From: Lentzea sp.
GTDB taxonomy: Bacteria; Actinomycetota; Actinomycetes; Mycobacteriales; Pseudonocardiaceae
NCBI GenBank assembly: GCA_030146905.1
Contig: JASLAV010000209.1
Location: 1 to 5,259 of the forward strand
Direction of reading: 5' to 3'
DNA length: 5,259 nt
The notes under the pieces are model-generated. The model had not been told where the DNA came from, ran no database searches, and saw only the letters and a list, made by a program, of their open reading frames with translations. The position numbers were made by a program, and so were the translations under genes. Positions 1 to 5,259 of this stretch are shown one piece after another (position 1 is the first letter of the stretch; each line of letters starts with the position of its first letter).

Positions 1-834
1 GCGGTGTTCGGCGATGAACGCTTCGATCGAGCGCGGCGGGTTTCCCGTGAGGTCGGCGACCGCTGTCGTGACCTCGGCGAGCGCGCCGTCGGTGACGAGC
101 CGTGCGAGCTCGACGAAGTGCGTCACGTACGACGCCGGCATTCCCTGGCCGAGGAGGATCGGTTCGAGTTCGTCCAGGCCAGGCTGGACCAGCCCGATCT
201 TGCGGTCCGCACCGGACGACAGAGCCGCCGCCAGCTCCGCCGCGGTCAACGCCTCAGGGCCGGTGAGGTCGTGTGCGCCACCCCGGGGTGCCGCTCCGGT
301 GAGCACCGCGAAGGCGCAGTCCGCGACGTCCCGCGCGTCGACGTGCGCGATCTTTCCGCCGAAGGCCTCGAAGAGGTCGCCGTCGGGCGTGAAGATCGTG
401 ATCCCGTTGACGAGGTTCTGCATGACGGTGTTCGGCCGCAACACGGTCCAGGCGAGGCCCGAGTCCGCGAGGTAGGTCTCGATCTTCCCGTGGGTCCCGA
501 ACGGCATCGGCCCACCGGTCCTCGCGCCCACTGCGGACACCTTGACGACGTGCTCGACGCCGGCCGCGACCGCGGCGTCGATGGCGGCGACCTGCCGGGC
601 GATCACCGGTTCCTCGTCCGGGTACGGCCCGTTCGTGTTCAAGAAGAGCTGCCGCACACCCGCGAACGCCTCCGGCAGCGTCGCCGGGTCATCGAGATCG
701 GCCACGACCACCTCCGCACCGGGGATCGTCACACCCTCCCGGCGCACCAGTGCGCGGAACGGCACCCCGTCCGCAGCGAGACGGCGCGCCAAGGCGCCGC
801 CGATCGTCCCGGTCGCACCCGTCACCAAGATCAT
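1..834 (-). CDS. NmrA-like NAD(P)H-binding oxidoreductase (atypical SDR), 3' end outside window
   Basis: Translated from the complement, 278 codons are open down to the window edge. The N-terminus is a Rossmann fold: MILVTGATGTIGGALARR carries the glycine motif TGATGTIGG at residues 5-13. It is followed by a basic strand (FRALVRR, about 26-32) that could contact the NADP phosphate, and by the acidic VVVADLDD turn at about 42-49. The stretch LAWTVLRPNTVMQNL (about 129-143) is typical of NmrA/QOR2-like atypical short-chain dehydrogenases. The classical YxxxK catalytic pair is not evident, as usual in this group. The last visible residues (RSIEAFIAEHR) resemble the family's C-terminus, so probably only a few residues are missing. 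The start at 834 is preferred to the in-frame ATG at 849 because AAGGAG (841-846) lies six bases upstream. It is divergent from the ArsR-type gene and probably repressed by it. Family assignment is firm; the substrate (a quinone, or a purely regulatory NADP-sensing role) is unknown. Confidence 0.9.
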   Translation of the reverse strand, partial: MILVTGATGTIGGALARRLAADGVPFRALVRREGVTIPGAEVVVADLDDPATLPEAFAGVRQLFLNTNGPYPDEEPVIARQVAAIDAAVAAGVEHVVKVSAVGARTGGPMPFGTHGKIETYLADSGLAWTVLRPNTVMQNLVNGITIFTPDGDLFEAFGGKIAHVDARDVADCAFAVLTGAAPRGGAHDLTGPEALTAAELAAALSSGADRKIGLVQPGLDELEPILLGQGMPASYVTHFVELARLVTDGALAEVTTAVADLTGNPPRSIEAFIAEHR

Positions 835-840
835 CAGCGA

Positions 841-846
841 CTCCTT
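841..846 (-). promoter_or_regulatory. Ribosome binding site of the NmrA-like gene
   Basis: The minus strand reads AAGGAG, six bases before the ATG at 834. This decides the start in favour of 834 over the in-frame ATG at 849. Two of its bases (845-846) are shared with the 12-base palindrome at 845-856, so a bound repressor would also cover part of the leader. Confidence 0.7.
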
Positions 847-856
847 CATCGATGAA
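845..856. promoter_or_regulatory. Candidate ArsR operator site 1 (perfect palindrome TTCATCGATGAA)
   Basis: TTCATCGATGAA is a perfect 12-base inverted repeat in the space between the divergent NmrA-like and ArsR-type genes. Its CATCGATG core recurs at 864-871 and again at 2008-2015. ArsR-family dimers usually bind short inverted repeats at or near their own promoter, so position and symmetry fit an autoregulatory operator. Binding is inferred. Confidence 0.6.
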
Positions 857-861
857 TCTCG

Positions 862-873
862 AACATCGATGAA
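862..873. promoter_or_regulatory. Candidate ArsR operator site 2 (AACATCGATGAA)
   Basis: This second copy of the CATCGATG core begins 17 bases after the core of site 1; the direct repeat is CATCGATGAA at 847-856 and 864-873. The outer arms are imperfect (AA...AA rather than TT...AA). It lies between the putative -35 and -10 regions of the ArsR-type gene, where a bound dimer would block polymerase. An in-frame ATG of the regulator (869) falls inside the site, which argues against 869 as the real start. Confidence 0.5.
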
Positions 874-876
874 CGA

Positions 877-882
877 TATCCT
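877..882 (+). promoter_or_regulatory. Possible -10 element of a leaderless ArsR transcript
   Basis: TATCCT fits the actinobacterial -10 pattern TAnnnT and ends seven bases before the ATG at 890. Transcription would then start at or next to the A of that ATG, giving a leaderless mRNA. The absence of any Shine-Dalgarno sequence before 890 agrees with this. No good -35 is seen. Confidence 0.35.
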
Positions 883-889
883 GGTCAGC

Positions 890-1186
890 ATGCGCCGCCT
901 CGACCACCCGAACCTCGACGAAGTCACGCTGGACAAAGCCCTGTCGGCGCTGGGCGACCCCGTCCGCCTCGACATCGTGCGCGCACTCAGCGACGGCCAG
1001 GAGCACCAGGGCTCGAAGCTGGACGTGACGGTCTCCCAGTCCACTTTGAGCTATCACTTCACGACACTGCGCAACGCCGGCGTGGTGTTCATCAGGCCGG
1101 AGGGCACCCGCTGCTGGCACTCGCTGCGCCCGGAGTTCGAGCAGCGGTTCCCCGGCCTGCTCGCCGCCGTCCTCGACCTGATGTGA
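890..1186 (+). CDS. ArsR-type winged helix-turn-helix repressor
   Basis: A 98-residue protein of normal ArsR/SmtB size. KALSALGDPVRLDIVRALSD (residues 16-35) is the conserved first helix pair with the typical LGDPxRLxIVRAL pattern. SQSTLSYHFTTLRNAGVV (49-66) is the recognition helix-turn-helix, and FIRPEGTRCWHSLRP (67-81) forms the wing. The CVC metal-binding box of ArsR/SmtB sensors is absent; the only cysteine is residue 75, in the wing. It may therefore sense an organic or redox signal, or none. The start at 890 is preferred because the alternative ATG at 869 lies within a putative operator; that choice would add seven residues. No ribosome binding site precedes either start. The gene is divergent from the NmrA-like gene and convergent with the oxidoreductase pseudogene, whose remains end about nine bases beyond its stop. 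Autoregulation and control of the NmrA-like gene are inferred. Confidence 0.88.
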   Translation: MRRLDHPNLDEVTLDKALSALGDPVRLDIVRALSDGQEHQGSKLDVTVSQSTLSYHFTTLRNAGVVFIRPEGTRCWHSLRPEFEQRFPGLLAAVLDLM

Positions 1187-1195
1187 CCACTCGGT

Positions 1196-1943
1196 CGGGT
1201 GGACCGCGGTGATCACGGGTGCGAGGACCCCGTCGAGGGCCAACCGGGCGGACCGCTCAGGTTCTCGCGGTCGAGGCGACGCTCGACGAAACGCCCGCCG
1301 AGATCGGGCACGGACACGTCACCCACGGCGATGACGTTGCGGGGAACCCGGGCCAGCGGAGCGACCGTTCGCAGCGAGGTGCCTCCGACCAGGTCGACGA
1401 TCCCGTCGAGCCGTCCGGAACCAGCTCGCGTGCCGCAGCGGCGGCGTAGTCGATGAACCGCACCCCGTTGCCTTCAGCGTGCTCGTGCTCGGCGGTGTTC
1501 CAGGTGCCGATCACGCGCAGCTCGCGTCGAACGGCCAGCCGGGCGACGGCGAGGCCGACCCCGCCCCCCAGTCCCGTTGACCAGGACCGTGGCGCCGGCC
1601 GGGAGGTCGAGCTGGTCGAGCACGTCCACCGCGGTCGTACCGGCAACCGGCAGCGTCGCCGCCACGGCCGCGGACAGACCAGCCGGGATGCGCGCGGTGT
1701 TCGGCGCGGACAGCACCGTCGTCTCGGCGTAGGTGCCGCCACCGGTGAGCGCGAAGCCGAAGACCGCGTCACCCACTTCGAGCCCGTCGACCAGGCCCGA
1801 GCGCGCGACGTGGTCAAGGGGATTCACGCCGGCGACACCGACCCGGATCAGCACCTCGTCGCGACCGGGGACGGGATCGGGGCGATCGAAGGACTCCTGC
1901 ACCTCCGGCCCGCCATACCTGCCGAAACCCCACGCCGCCCCAT
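1196..1943 (-). pseudogene. Decayed NADPH:quinone oxidoreductase-like gene (MDR superfamily, zinc-independent)
   Basis: Homology continues along the minus strand but moves between frames. After the ATG at 1943 (preceded by GAGAGAAG) a base appears to be missing: the family N-terminus AWGFGRYGGPEV is read in a frame with no start codon. That frame continues through DEVLIRVGVAGVNPLDHV, GGGTYAET and LPVAGTTAVDVLDQL to ATVLVNGTGG. A run of six C at 1564-1569 (plus strand) where five would fit then shifts the frame, and GGGVGLAVARLAVRRELRVIGT, the nucleotide-binding glycine motif, resumes in another. Near 1410 a missing base shifts it again (LDGIVDLVGGTSLRTVAPLA, then GRFVERRLDREN). Near 1250 a further change leads to LALDGVLAPVITAVHP, after which homology stops and roughly the last 30 family residues are lacking. 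No zinc-site cysteines are seen. Four frame changes plus truncation, beside intact genes, argue for a true pseudogene rather than read errors. Confidence 0.82.
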
Positions 1944-2003
1944 CTTCTCTCGTCTCCCGTATGACCGGCCCGGTGACGCAGGGCTCTGTCGCCGTCCTCG
2001 CCT

Positions 2004-2019
2004 CTCACATCGATGCGAG
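2004..2019. promoter_or_regulatory. Candidate ArsR operator site 3, upstream of the oxidoreductase pseudogene
   Basis: CTCACATCGATGCGAG is a 16-base inverted repeat with one mismatched pair, centred on CATCGATG (2008-2015), the core found twice at the ArsR promoter. It lies about 65 bases upstream of the pseudogene's ATG. A weak minus-strand promoter, TTGCGC (2030-2035) and CGATGT (2007-2012) with a 17-base spacer, would have its -10 inside the site. The promoter is speculative; the motif match is directly visible. Confidence 0.5.
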
Positions 2020-2048
2020 GGGCCGTCGTGCGCAACGGTGGTCGCCGA

Positions 2049-2471
2049 TCAACCGATGGGGACACCGAGGATCGGCGCGATGGGGACAGGGTTCGCGTAC
2101 TCGCGAATCTCCGTGATCAGGCCCTCTTCGTCGAACGAGAACCGGAAGATGTAGACGTTTCGATAGGACGCACCGCCGTTGGCGACGATCAAATCACCCT
2201 TGGCTTCGACGAAGACGATGCGACCGTCTTCGGTGACGCTCACCTCCCGGTCGACGATCTCAACCTGGGAGAAGTTGCTGAAGATCGTGCCGACGTAGTT
2301 GAGAACCGCCTCCTTGCCCTGGAAGTCGAACCACAGGCCCGGCGTGCCGTCAGGTGTGAGAGGAATGACCTCCCGCACCTCGTCGTGCAGCAGCTCCGTG
2401 ACCGCGTCGATGTCGTGGTCCCTGAGCGCGTCGAAGTACTTTTCCACGGAGAGAGAGGTGCTGTTGGTCAT
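2049..2471 (-). CDS. SnoaL-like / NTF2-fold family protein
   Basis: A 140-residue protein with the layout of the nuclear transport factor 2/SnoaL-like superfamily (cone-shaped alpha+beta barrel). An N-terminal helix pair, VEKYFDALRDHDIDAVTELLHDEV (9-32), ends in the conserved 'lhdDV' position. Then come GLWFDFQGKEAVLNYVGTIF (45-64), where the sugar/keto-substrate pocket usually forms, and beta strands including VFVEAKGDL (87-95) and NVYIFRFSFDEEGLITEIREYANPV (105-129). The 'EYANPV' ending resembles PhzA/PhzB-like and limonene-epoxide-hydrolase-like members. Such proteins are cyclases, isomerases, hydrolases or simple ligand binders; the sequence does not say which. No signal peptide or membrane segment is seen. 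The ATG at 2471 is supported by AGGGTGAG (2475-2482) upstream. It lies 105 bases upstream of the pseudogene and 157 bases downstream of the STAND regulator, all on the minus strand, so it probably has its own promoter. Confidence 0.87.
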   Translation of the reverse strand: MTNSTSLSVEKYFDALRDHDIDAVTELLHDEVREVIPLTPDGTPGLWFDFQGKEAVLNYVGTIFSNFSQVEIVDREVSVTEDGRIVFVEAKGDLIVANGGASYRNVYIFRFSFDEEGLITEIREYANPVPIAPILGVPIG

Positions 2472-2516
2472 GTTCTCACCCTAAGCAGAGCCCGTCTCCG
2501 GCCTCGATGTCCGGCG

Positions 2517-2536
2517 GTGCCCAACTGTGTCCAACT
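2517..2536. repeat. Tandem 10-base direct repeat upstream of the SnoaL-like gene
   Basis: GTGCCCAACT and GTGTCCAACT follow each other without a gap, differing at one base. On the coding strand of the SnoaL-like gene they read AGTTGGACAC then AGTTGGGCAC, 46-65 bases upstream of its ATG. Head-to-tail copies one helical turn apart are typical of sites for regulators that bind as tandem dimers. Which protein binds is unknown. Confidence 0.55.
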
Positions 2537-2628
2537 AGGACTGACGGCGCGCTGGAATGGCTTTCCCCCTGGCAGAACGACTTGCGCTCCGACCACCCGA
2601 CGCGGCGAGGAAGAACACCGGCATGGCC

Positions 2629-4728
2629 TCATCTCTCCGGCGGGGAGTGCGGCGCGGGCGGCACGGGTGCTGTGGCCGTCTGACGCAGCAGTTGCTCGAC
2701 GAGCCGCTCCTTGGCCATGGCGAGGTGGCGCCGGTACGTGCCGTAGGGCAGGCCCAGCCGCCGGGCGGTCGCCTTGTGGGTGCGGGGAGCCGAGAGGTAC
2801 GTGGCGGTGAGCGCCTCGTGCGCCTTTACGCCCGCGGAGTCGACTTGCAGCGCGCCCAGGGCGACCGTGATGGCGCTGCGCAGGTCCGCCACGGGGTCGG
2901 CCGACCCCGGCGGCACGAGGCGCGAGCTCAGCAGGGCGCTGGTCGCGAACTCGCGGGGAGCGTGCCACGTGCGCAGGGCCTCGACCACGCCCTCCTCGAA
3001 CGCGGCACGTGGCAAGCCGGTGTCGAGCCCACGCTCCTGGTCGTCGGGGGAGAGGGACTGCGGCCACCCGGCGACGGGCTCGACCACGGTGCGAGCCCTG
3101 TGCGCCACCCACTGCTCCACCGGTTGCCGTCTCCAGTCCCTGCCGAAGACGTGCTGCTCCCGCCCGCCGACGTCCACCGACACGACCTCCTGCAGCCCGG
3201 CCTTGGCGAGGTAGCGCCTCCAGCGCTCGGCGTCCTCGAAGACGGTGAAGGTCACCGCGCGGCCGCGGGTCCTCATCTCGGCCGCGATGGTGCGCCTGCT
3301 GATGAGGTCCATGAGGGGAGAGGGGCGCTGGTGCCTGCCGGGCTGCACGGCGAAGCGGCGGATGCCCAGGTGCTCGCTCCGTCCCAGCGGGGCGACCGCC
3401 TCCACGAAGTCCCACAGCGACGCGATCACCGGGTCCGCGGTCCGGTCCTCGGGCAGCGGCGCCTCAAGGCGCAGGATTGCCATGAACGCGACGGGCGTGG
3501 GGGAGCCCGCGTAGCGGTAGACGCGGAAGCCCTGCGGCTGGGAGCGCACCCAGTGCGCGACCGCGGTCGCGGATGCGGGGCCCTCCGCTTCTTCCGCCAT
3601 GCGCACGATGTCAGGCACGTCGCCAGGCCTCAGGGGAGTGTCCTCGACGTGGGGGTGCGCCCGCCAGTCGTACAGGTCGTCCGGGTTGTCCTGGTCGCGG
3701 AAGAGGAACATCCACTCCGCGACGCGCAGCAGTGCGTCGTTCTCCGAGGCGGCGCGCACCGCGTGCAGGCACGCGACCGACACTGCCACGCGGACGTCCT
3801 CGTAGCGCTCGGGGTCTCGCCAGCGCAAGTCGGCGGCGAGCGTGGCCCGCACGGCGTCGTGGGGGCGCAGTCCTTCAGGGGTGGCCTCGACGTAGGGCAG
3901 TTGCCGCAACCAGGGGAACACTCTCGCCGTGTCTTCGTCACCCAGAACGGCGCGCAGCAGCGACTCGCGCGTGACGTAGGCCTGCGCGACGACCTCGAGG
4001 GCACGCCGGTGGGCGGTGCTCGGCAGCTCTCCGACCAGCCGCTCGACCAGTGTGGTCAGCACGTCGCCGGTGGGTTTCCACGGCGCGCTCGCCCCCATCG
4101 CGGTGGTGGGCAGCGACGCGGCGAGCGAGAGCGCGAGGGGACTGCCCCCGGCGAAGGCGACGATGGCGCCGCGCTGCTCCTCGGCGACACCACGCGCCGC
4201 GAGCAGGGAGCCGGACTGGGTCGCGTCGAGCGGTCGCACGACCAGTTCGGCGAAGAGCGCCGCCCAGCCCGGATCCAGCTTCCAGTCGGCGTCGGGGGCG
4301 ACCCTGCTCGCGAGCAGGACGTGAGCGCCCTCCGCGAGCCGGAGCAGGAAAGCCTCGCGCAGCCACGCTTCGAGCGGCTGGCAGCGCTCGAAGGAGTCGA
4401 TGAGGAGCACCACGCCGGGCTCGACGCACGCCAGCCCGGCGGCCTTCTCGACGCGACGGGGGTCCGCGTCGAGGAACTGCGCGTCGAGGTGCACCACTGG
4501 GCGGCTCGTGGTCTCCGCCTGGCGGGCCGCATAGCGCAGCAGCGAGGACTTGCCGATCCCGCCGGGGCCGTGCAGGTACGCGACAAGAGGAGCGTCCGCC
4601 GTTCCGGCGAGCATCCGGTCGAGCACCGCCCGCTCCGGCTCCCGGCCCACCAGCGCGCCGGCGCGAGCCGCGACCAGCCTGCCCGCCAGCCCGGTCGTGC
4701 CCGCACCACGCTCCTGCCTCGTGCTCAT
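2629..4728 (-). CDS. STAND-type ATPase with GNAT-like middle region and C-terminal HTH (probable regulator)
   Basis: A 699-residue protein. ALVGREPERAVLDRML (25-40) opens the NTPase. Walker A is GPGGIGKSS (54-62), Walker B is VVLLIDSFE (106-114), a sensor strand is VLLASRV (137-143), and GGSPLAL (194-200) matches the GxP motif of STAND ATPases. Residues about 383-532 (FRVYRY, PVAFMAILRLEAP, WRRYLAKAGLQEV) resemble a GNAT acetyltransferase fold, perhaps degenerate. THKATARRLGLPYGTYRRHLAMAKERL (650-676) is a sigma-region-4-like helix-turn-helix, as in actinobacterial ATP-binding regulators ending 'LGLPxSTYRRHL'. The tail is rich in Pro and Ala. It probably acts as an ATP-dependent, signal-responsive DNA-binding protein in the cytoplasm; the target is unknown. 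Start: the ATG at 4728 leaves a short N-terminus before the conserved region. An in-frame GTG at 4827 would add 33 low-complexity residues without a ribosome binding site, and is less likely. Confidence 0.85.
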   Translation of the reverse strand: MSTRQERGAGTTGLAGRLVAARAGALVGREPERAVLDRMLAGTADAPLVAYLHGPGGIGKSSLLRYAARQAETTSRPVVHLDAQFLDADPRRVEKAAGLACVEPGVVLLIDSFERCQPLEAWLREAFLLRLAEGAHVLLASRVAPDADWKLDPGWAALFAELVVRPLDATQSGSLLAARGVAEEQRGAIVAFAGGSPLALSLAASLPTTAMGASAPWKPTGDVLTTLVERLVGELPSTAHRRALEVVAQAYVTRESLLRAVLGDEDTARVFPWLRQLPYVEATPEGLRPHDAVRATLAADLRWRDPERYEDVRVAVSVACLHAVRAASENDALLRVAEWMFLFRDQDNPDDLYDWRAHPHVEDTPLRPGDVPDIVRMAEEAEGPASATAVAHWVRSQPQGFRVYRYAGSPTPVAFMAILRLEAPLPEDRTADPVIASLWDFVEAVAPLGRSEHLGIRRFAVQPGRHQRPSPLMDLISRRTIAAEMRTRGRAVTFTVFEDAERWRRYLAKAGLQEVVSVDVGGREQHVFGRDWRRQPVEQWVAHRARTVVEPVAGWPQSLSPDDQERGLDTGLPRAAFEEGVVEALRTWHAPREFATSALLSSRLVPPGSADPVADLRSAITVALGALQVDSAGVKAHEALTATYLSAPRTHKATARRLGLPYGTYRRHLAMAKERLVEQLLRQTATAPVPPAPHSPPER

Positions 4729-4828
4729 CCGCGTCCCGCGACGTCGACCCGACCGGTGACAGCGGTCTGATGTGGACGTTGTTGAGCCCGGGGGCGCGGG
4801 ATCTGCGGGCAGGAGAACGCCACCCACG

Positions 4829-5195
4829 AACTAGGAGGACCAGCCACGAGTGGTGTGCTCCTCCCGGTGGCGAGATGCCGCTGCTCTGACGGGTGGCGAG
4901 CGGTGAGGGTTCTTGTCATCCTGAAGGCTTCCGCAAGTCTCGAATGGTACGTGCCGCGGCGTCGGCCCACGTGGTTCCAAGGGTCGCGGTCACCGGTCCG
5001 GTCAGCCTGGGCCAACTTGTCCCACCCTGATCACGGCCGGCTCGCCGAGGGCACTGACGTCCCGCTCGAGTGGACACTCAAGCCAGTGAGGACGTTCTTC
5101 GCGGAGCCGATCGTCACAACTCCCGATGCAACCCGATCGGCCGATGCGGCACTGGTCAGGGTGGCCAGGTTCGGCCGGAGGGACCGCGGCTCCGA
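4829..5195. other. Stretch without a convincing gene
   Basis: This 367-base region lies upstream of the STAND regulator and should hold its promoter, but no clear -35/-10 pair is seen on the minus strand. A plus-strand AGGAGG stands at 4833-4838; the GTG at 4850 behind it gives only an 18-residue frame, and the longer plus frame from 4855 to 5199 has poor third-position GC and no recognisable family. On the minus strand a frame is open from the window edge down to a stop near 5038, also without a recognised family. An inverted repeat is visible: CCACCCTGATCA (5022-5033) against TGGTCAGGGTGG (5153-5164), 11 of 12 positions paired. A cluster of CCGAT[C/G] words lies at 5107-5147. Confidence 0.5.
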
Positions 5196-5259
5196 GTGAC
5201 CGCACGCGGGTGCGACATCGACGTCCTGGAACAGCTCGTGACCTCCTCCGACGAGCAGT
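5196..5259 (+). CDS. Possible start of a plus-strand gene, cut by the window edge
   Basis: From the GTG at 5196 the frame reads VTARGCDIDVLEQLVTSSDE and stays open to the edge. Nearly all its third codon positions are G or C, unlike the frames further upstream. GGAGGG (5177-5182) lies 13 bases before the GTG, a long spacing for a ribosome binding site. Only 21 codons are visible and no family is recognised. The opposite strand is also open here, so direction is not settled. If real, the gene is divergent from the STAND regulator. Confidence 0.28.
   Translation, partial: MTARGCDIDVLEQLVTSSDEQ

Noticed and set aside
4..855. A 283-codon open frame on the plus strand, opposite the NmrA-like gene
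   Set aside because: Its composition is dominated by Arg, Asp and Gly with no family signal, while the minus strand shows an intact Rossmann fold and a ribosome binding site.
1183..1216. A terminator hairpin between the ArsR-type gene and the pseudogene
   Set aside because: Only short stems such as CCAC/GTGG and ACCGCGGT are present, without a stable long stem or a T-run.
689..1243. A 184-codon minus-strand frame opposite the ArsR-type gene
   Set aside because: Only its first residues (ALDGVLAPVITAVHP) are meaningful, as the last remnant of the oxidoreductase pseudogene. The rest is antisense to the ArsR-type gene.
1564..1569. The six-C run as programmed frameshifting that would rescue the oxidoreductase
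   Set aside because: It would repair only one of at least four frame changes, and the 3' end is missing as well.
2540..2628. A terminator after the STAND regulator
   Set aside because: Only a 4-base stem (GGAA/TTCC near 2552-2565) can be drawn, which is not convincing.
2557..4770. A 737-codon open frame on the plus strand, opposite the STAND regulator
   Set aside because: It is rich in Arg, Gly, Pro and Ala and has no recognisable domain. The opposite strand carries clear Walker A, Walker B and helix-turn-helix motifs. Long antisense frames are expected in very GC-rich coding DNA.
4729..4827. A 33-residue N-terminal extension of the STAND regulator from the GTG at 4827
   Set aside because: There is no ribosome binding site before the GTG. 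The extra residues are Ser/Thr/Arg-rich without family character, and the region more likely holds the promoter.
4833..4906. A small leader peptide: AGGAGG at 4833-4838, then GTG at 4850 and 18 codons
   Set aside because: The spacing of 11 bases is long, no downstream gene on that strand is established, and the peptide has no recognised pattern of regulatory codons.

Overview
The window is very GC-rich. Its genes end their codons mostly in G or C, and long meaningless open frames lie opposite the real genes. This points to a high-GC actinobacterium; a Pseudonocardiales- or Streptomyces-like genome is an inference and no closer placement is justified.

Layout. (1) 1-834, minus strand: an NmrA-like NAD(P)H-binding protein, complete at its start and cut by the window edge a few residues before its probable end. 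(2) 890-1186, plus strand, divergent from gene 1: a 98-residue ArsR-type winged-helix repressor. The short space between them carries two copies of the palindrome CATCGATG. (3) 1196-1943, minus strand: the remains of a zinc-independent NADPH:quinone oxidoreductase (MDR superfamily), broken by several frame changes and missing its C-terminus. A third CATCGATG site lies about 65 bases upstream of its old start. (4) 2049-2471, minus strand: a small SnoaL-like/NTF2-fold protein, preceded by a tandem 10-base direct repeat. (5) 2629-4728, minus strand: a large STAND-type ATPase with an acetyltransferase-like middle region and a C-terminal helix-turn-helix, probably a transcriptional regulator. (6) 4829-5259: mostly without a convincing gene; a possible plus-strand gene starts at 5196 and runs out of the window.

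How the parts may work together. The ArsR-type regulator, the NmrA-like oxidoreductase and the dead quinone oxidoreductase look like one small redox or electrophile-response regulon. All three promoters would share the CATCGATG operator, and one structural gene has been lost while its operator remains. This rests on position and shared motif only. The SnoaL-like gene and the STAND regulator lie on the same strand with 157 bases between them; the repeat upstream of the SnoaL-like gene is a candidate binding site for some regulator, possibly the neighbour. No RNA gene, CRISPR array, insertion sequence or clear terminator was recognised.
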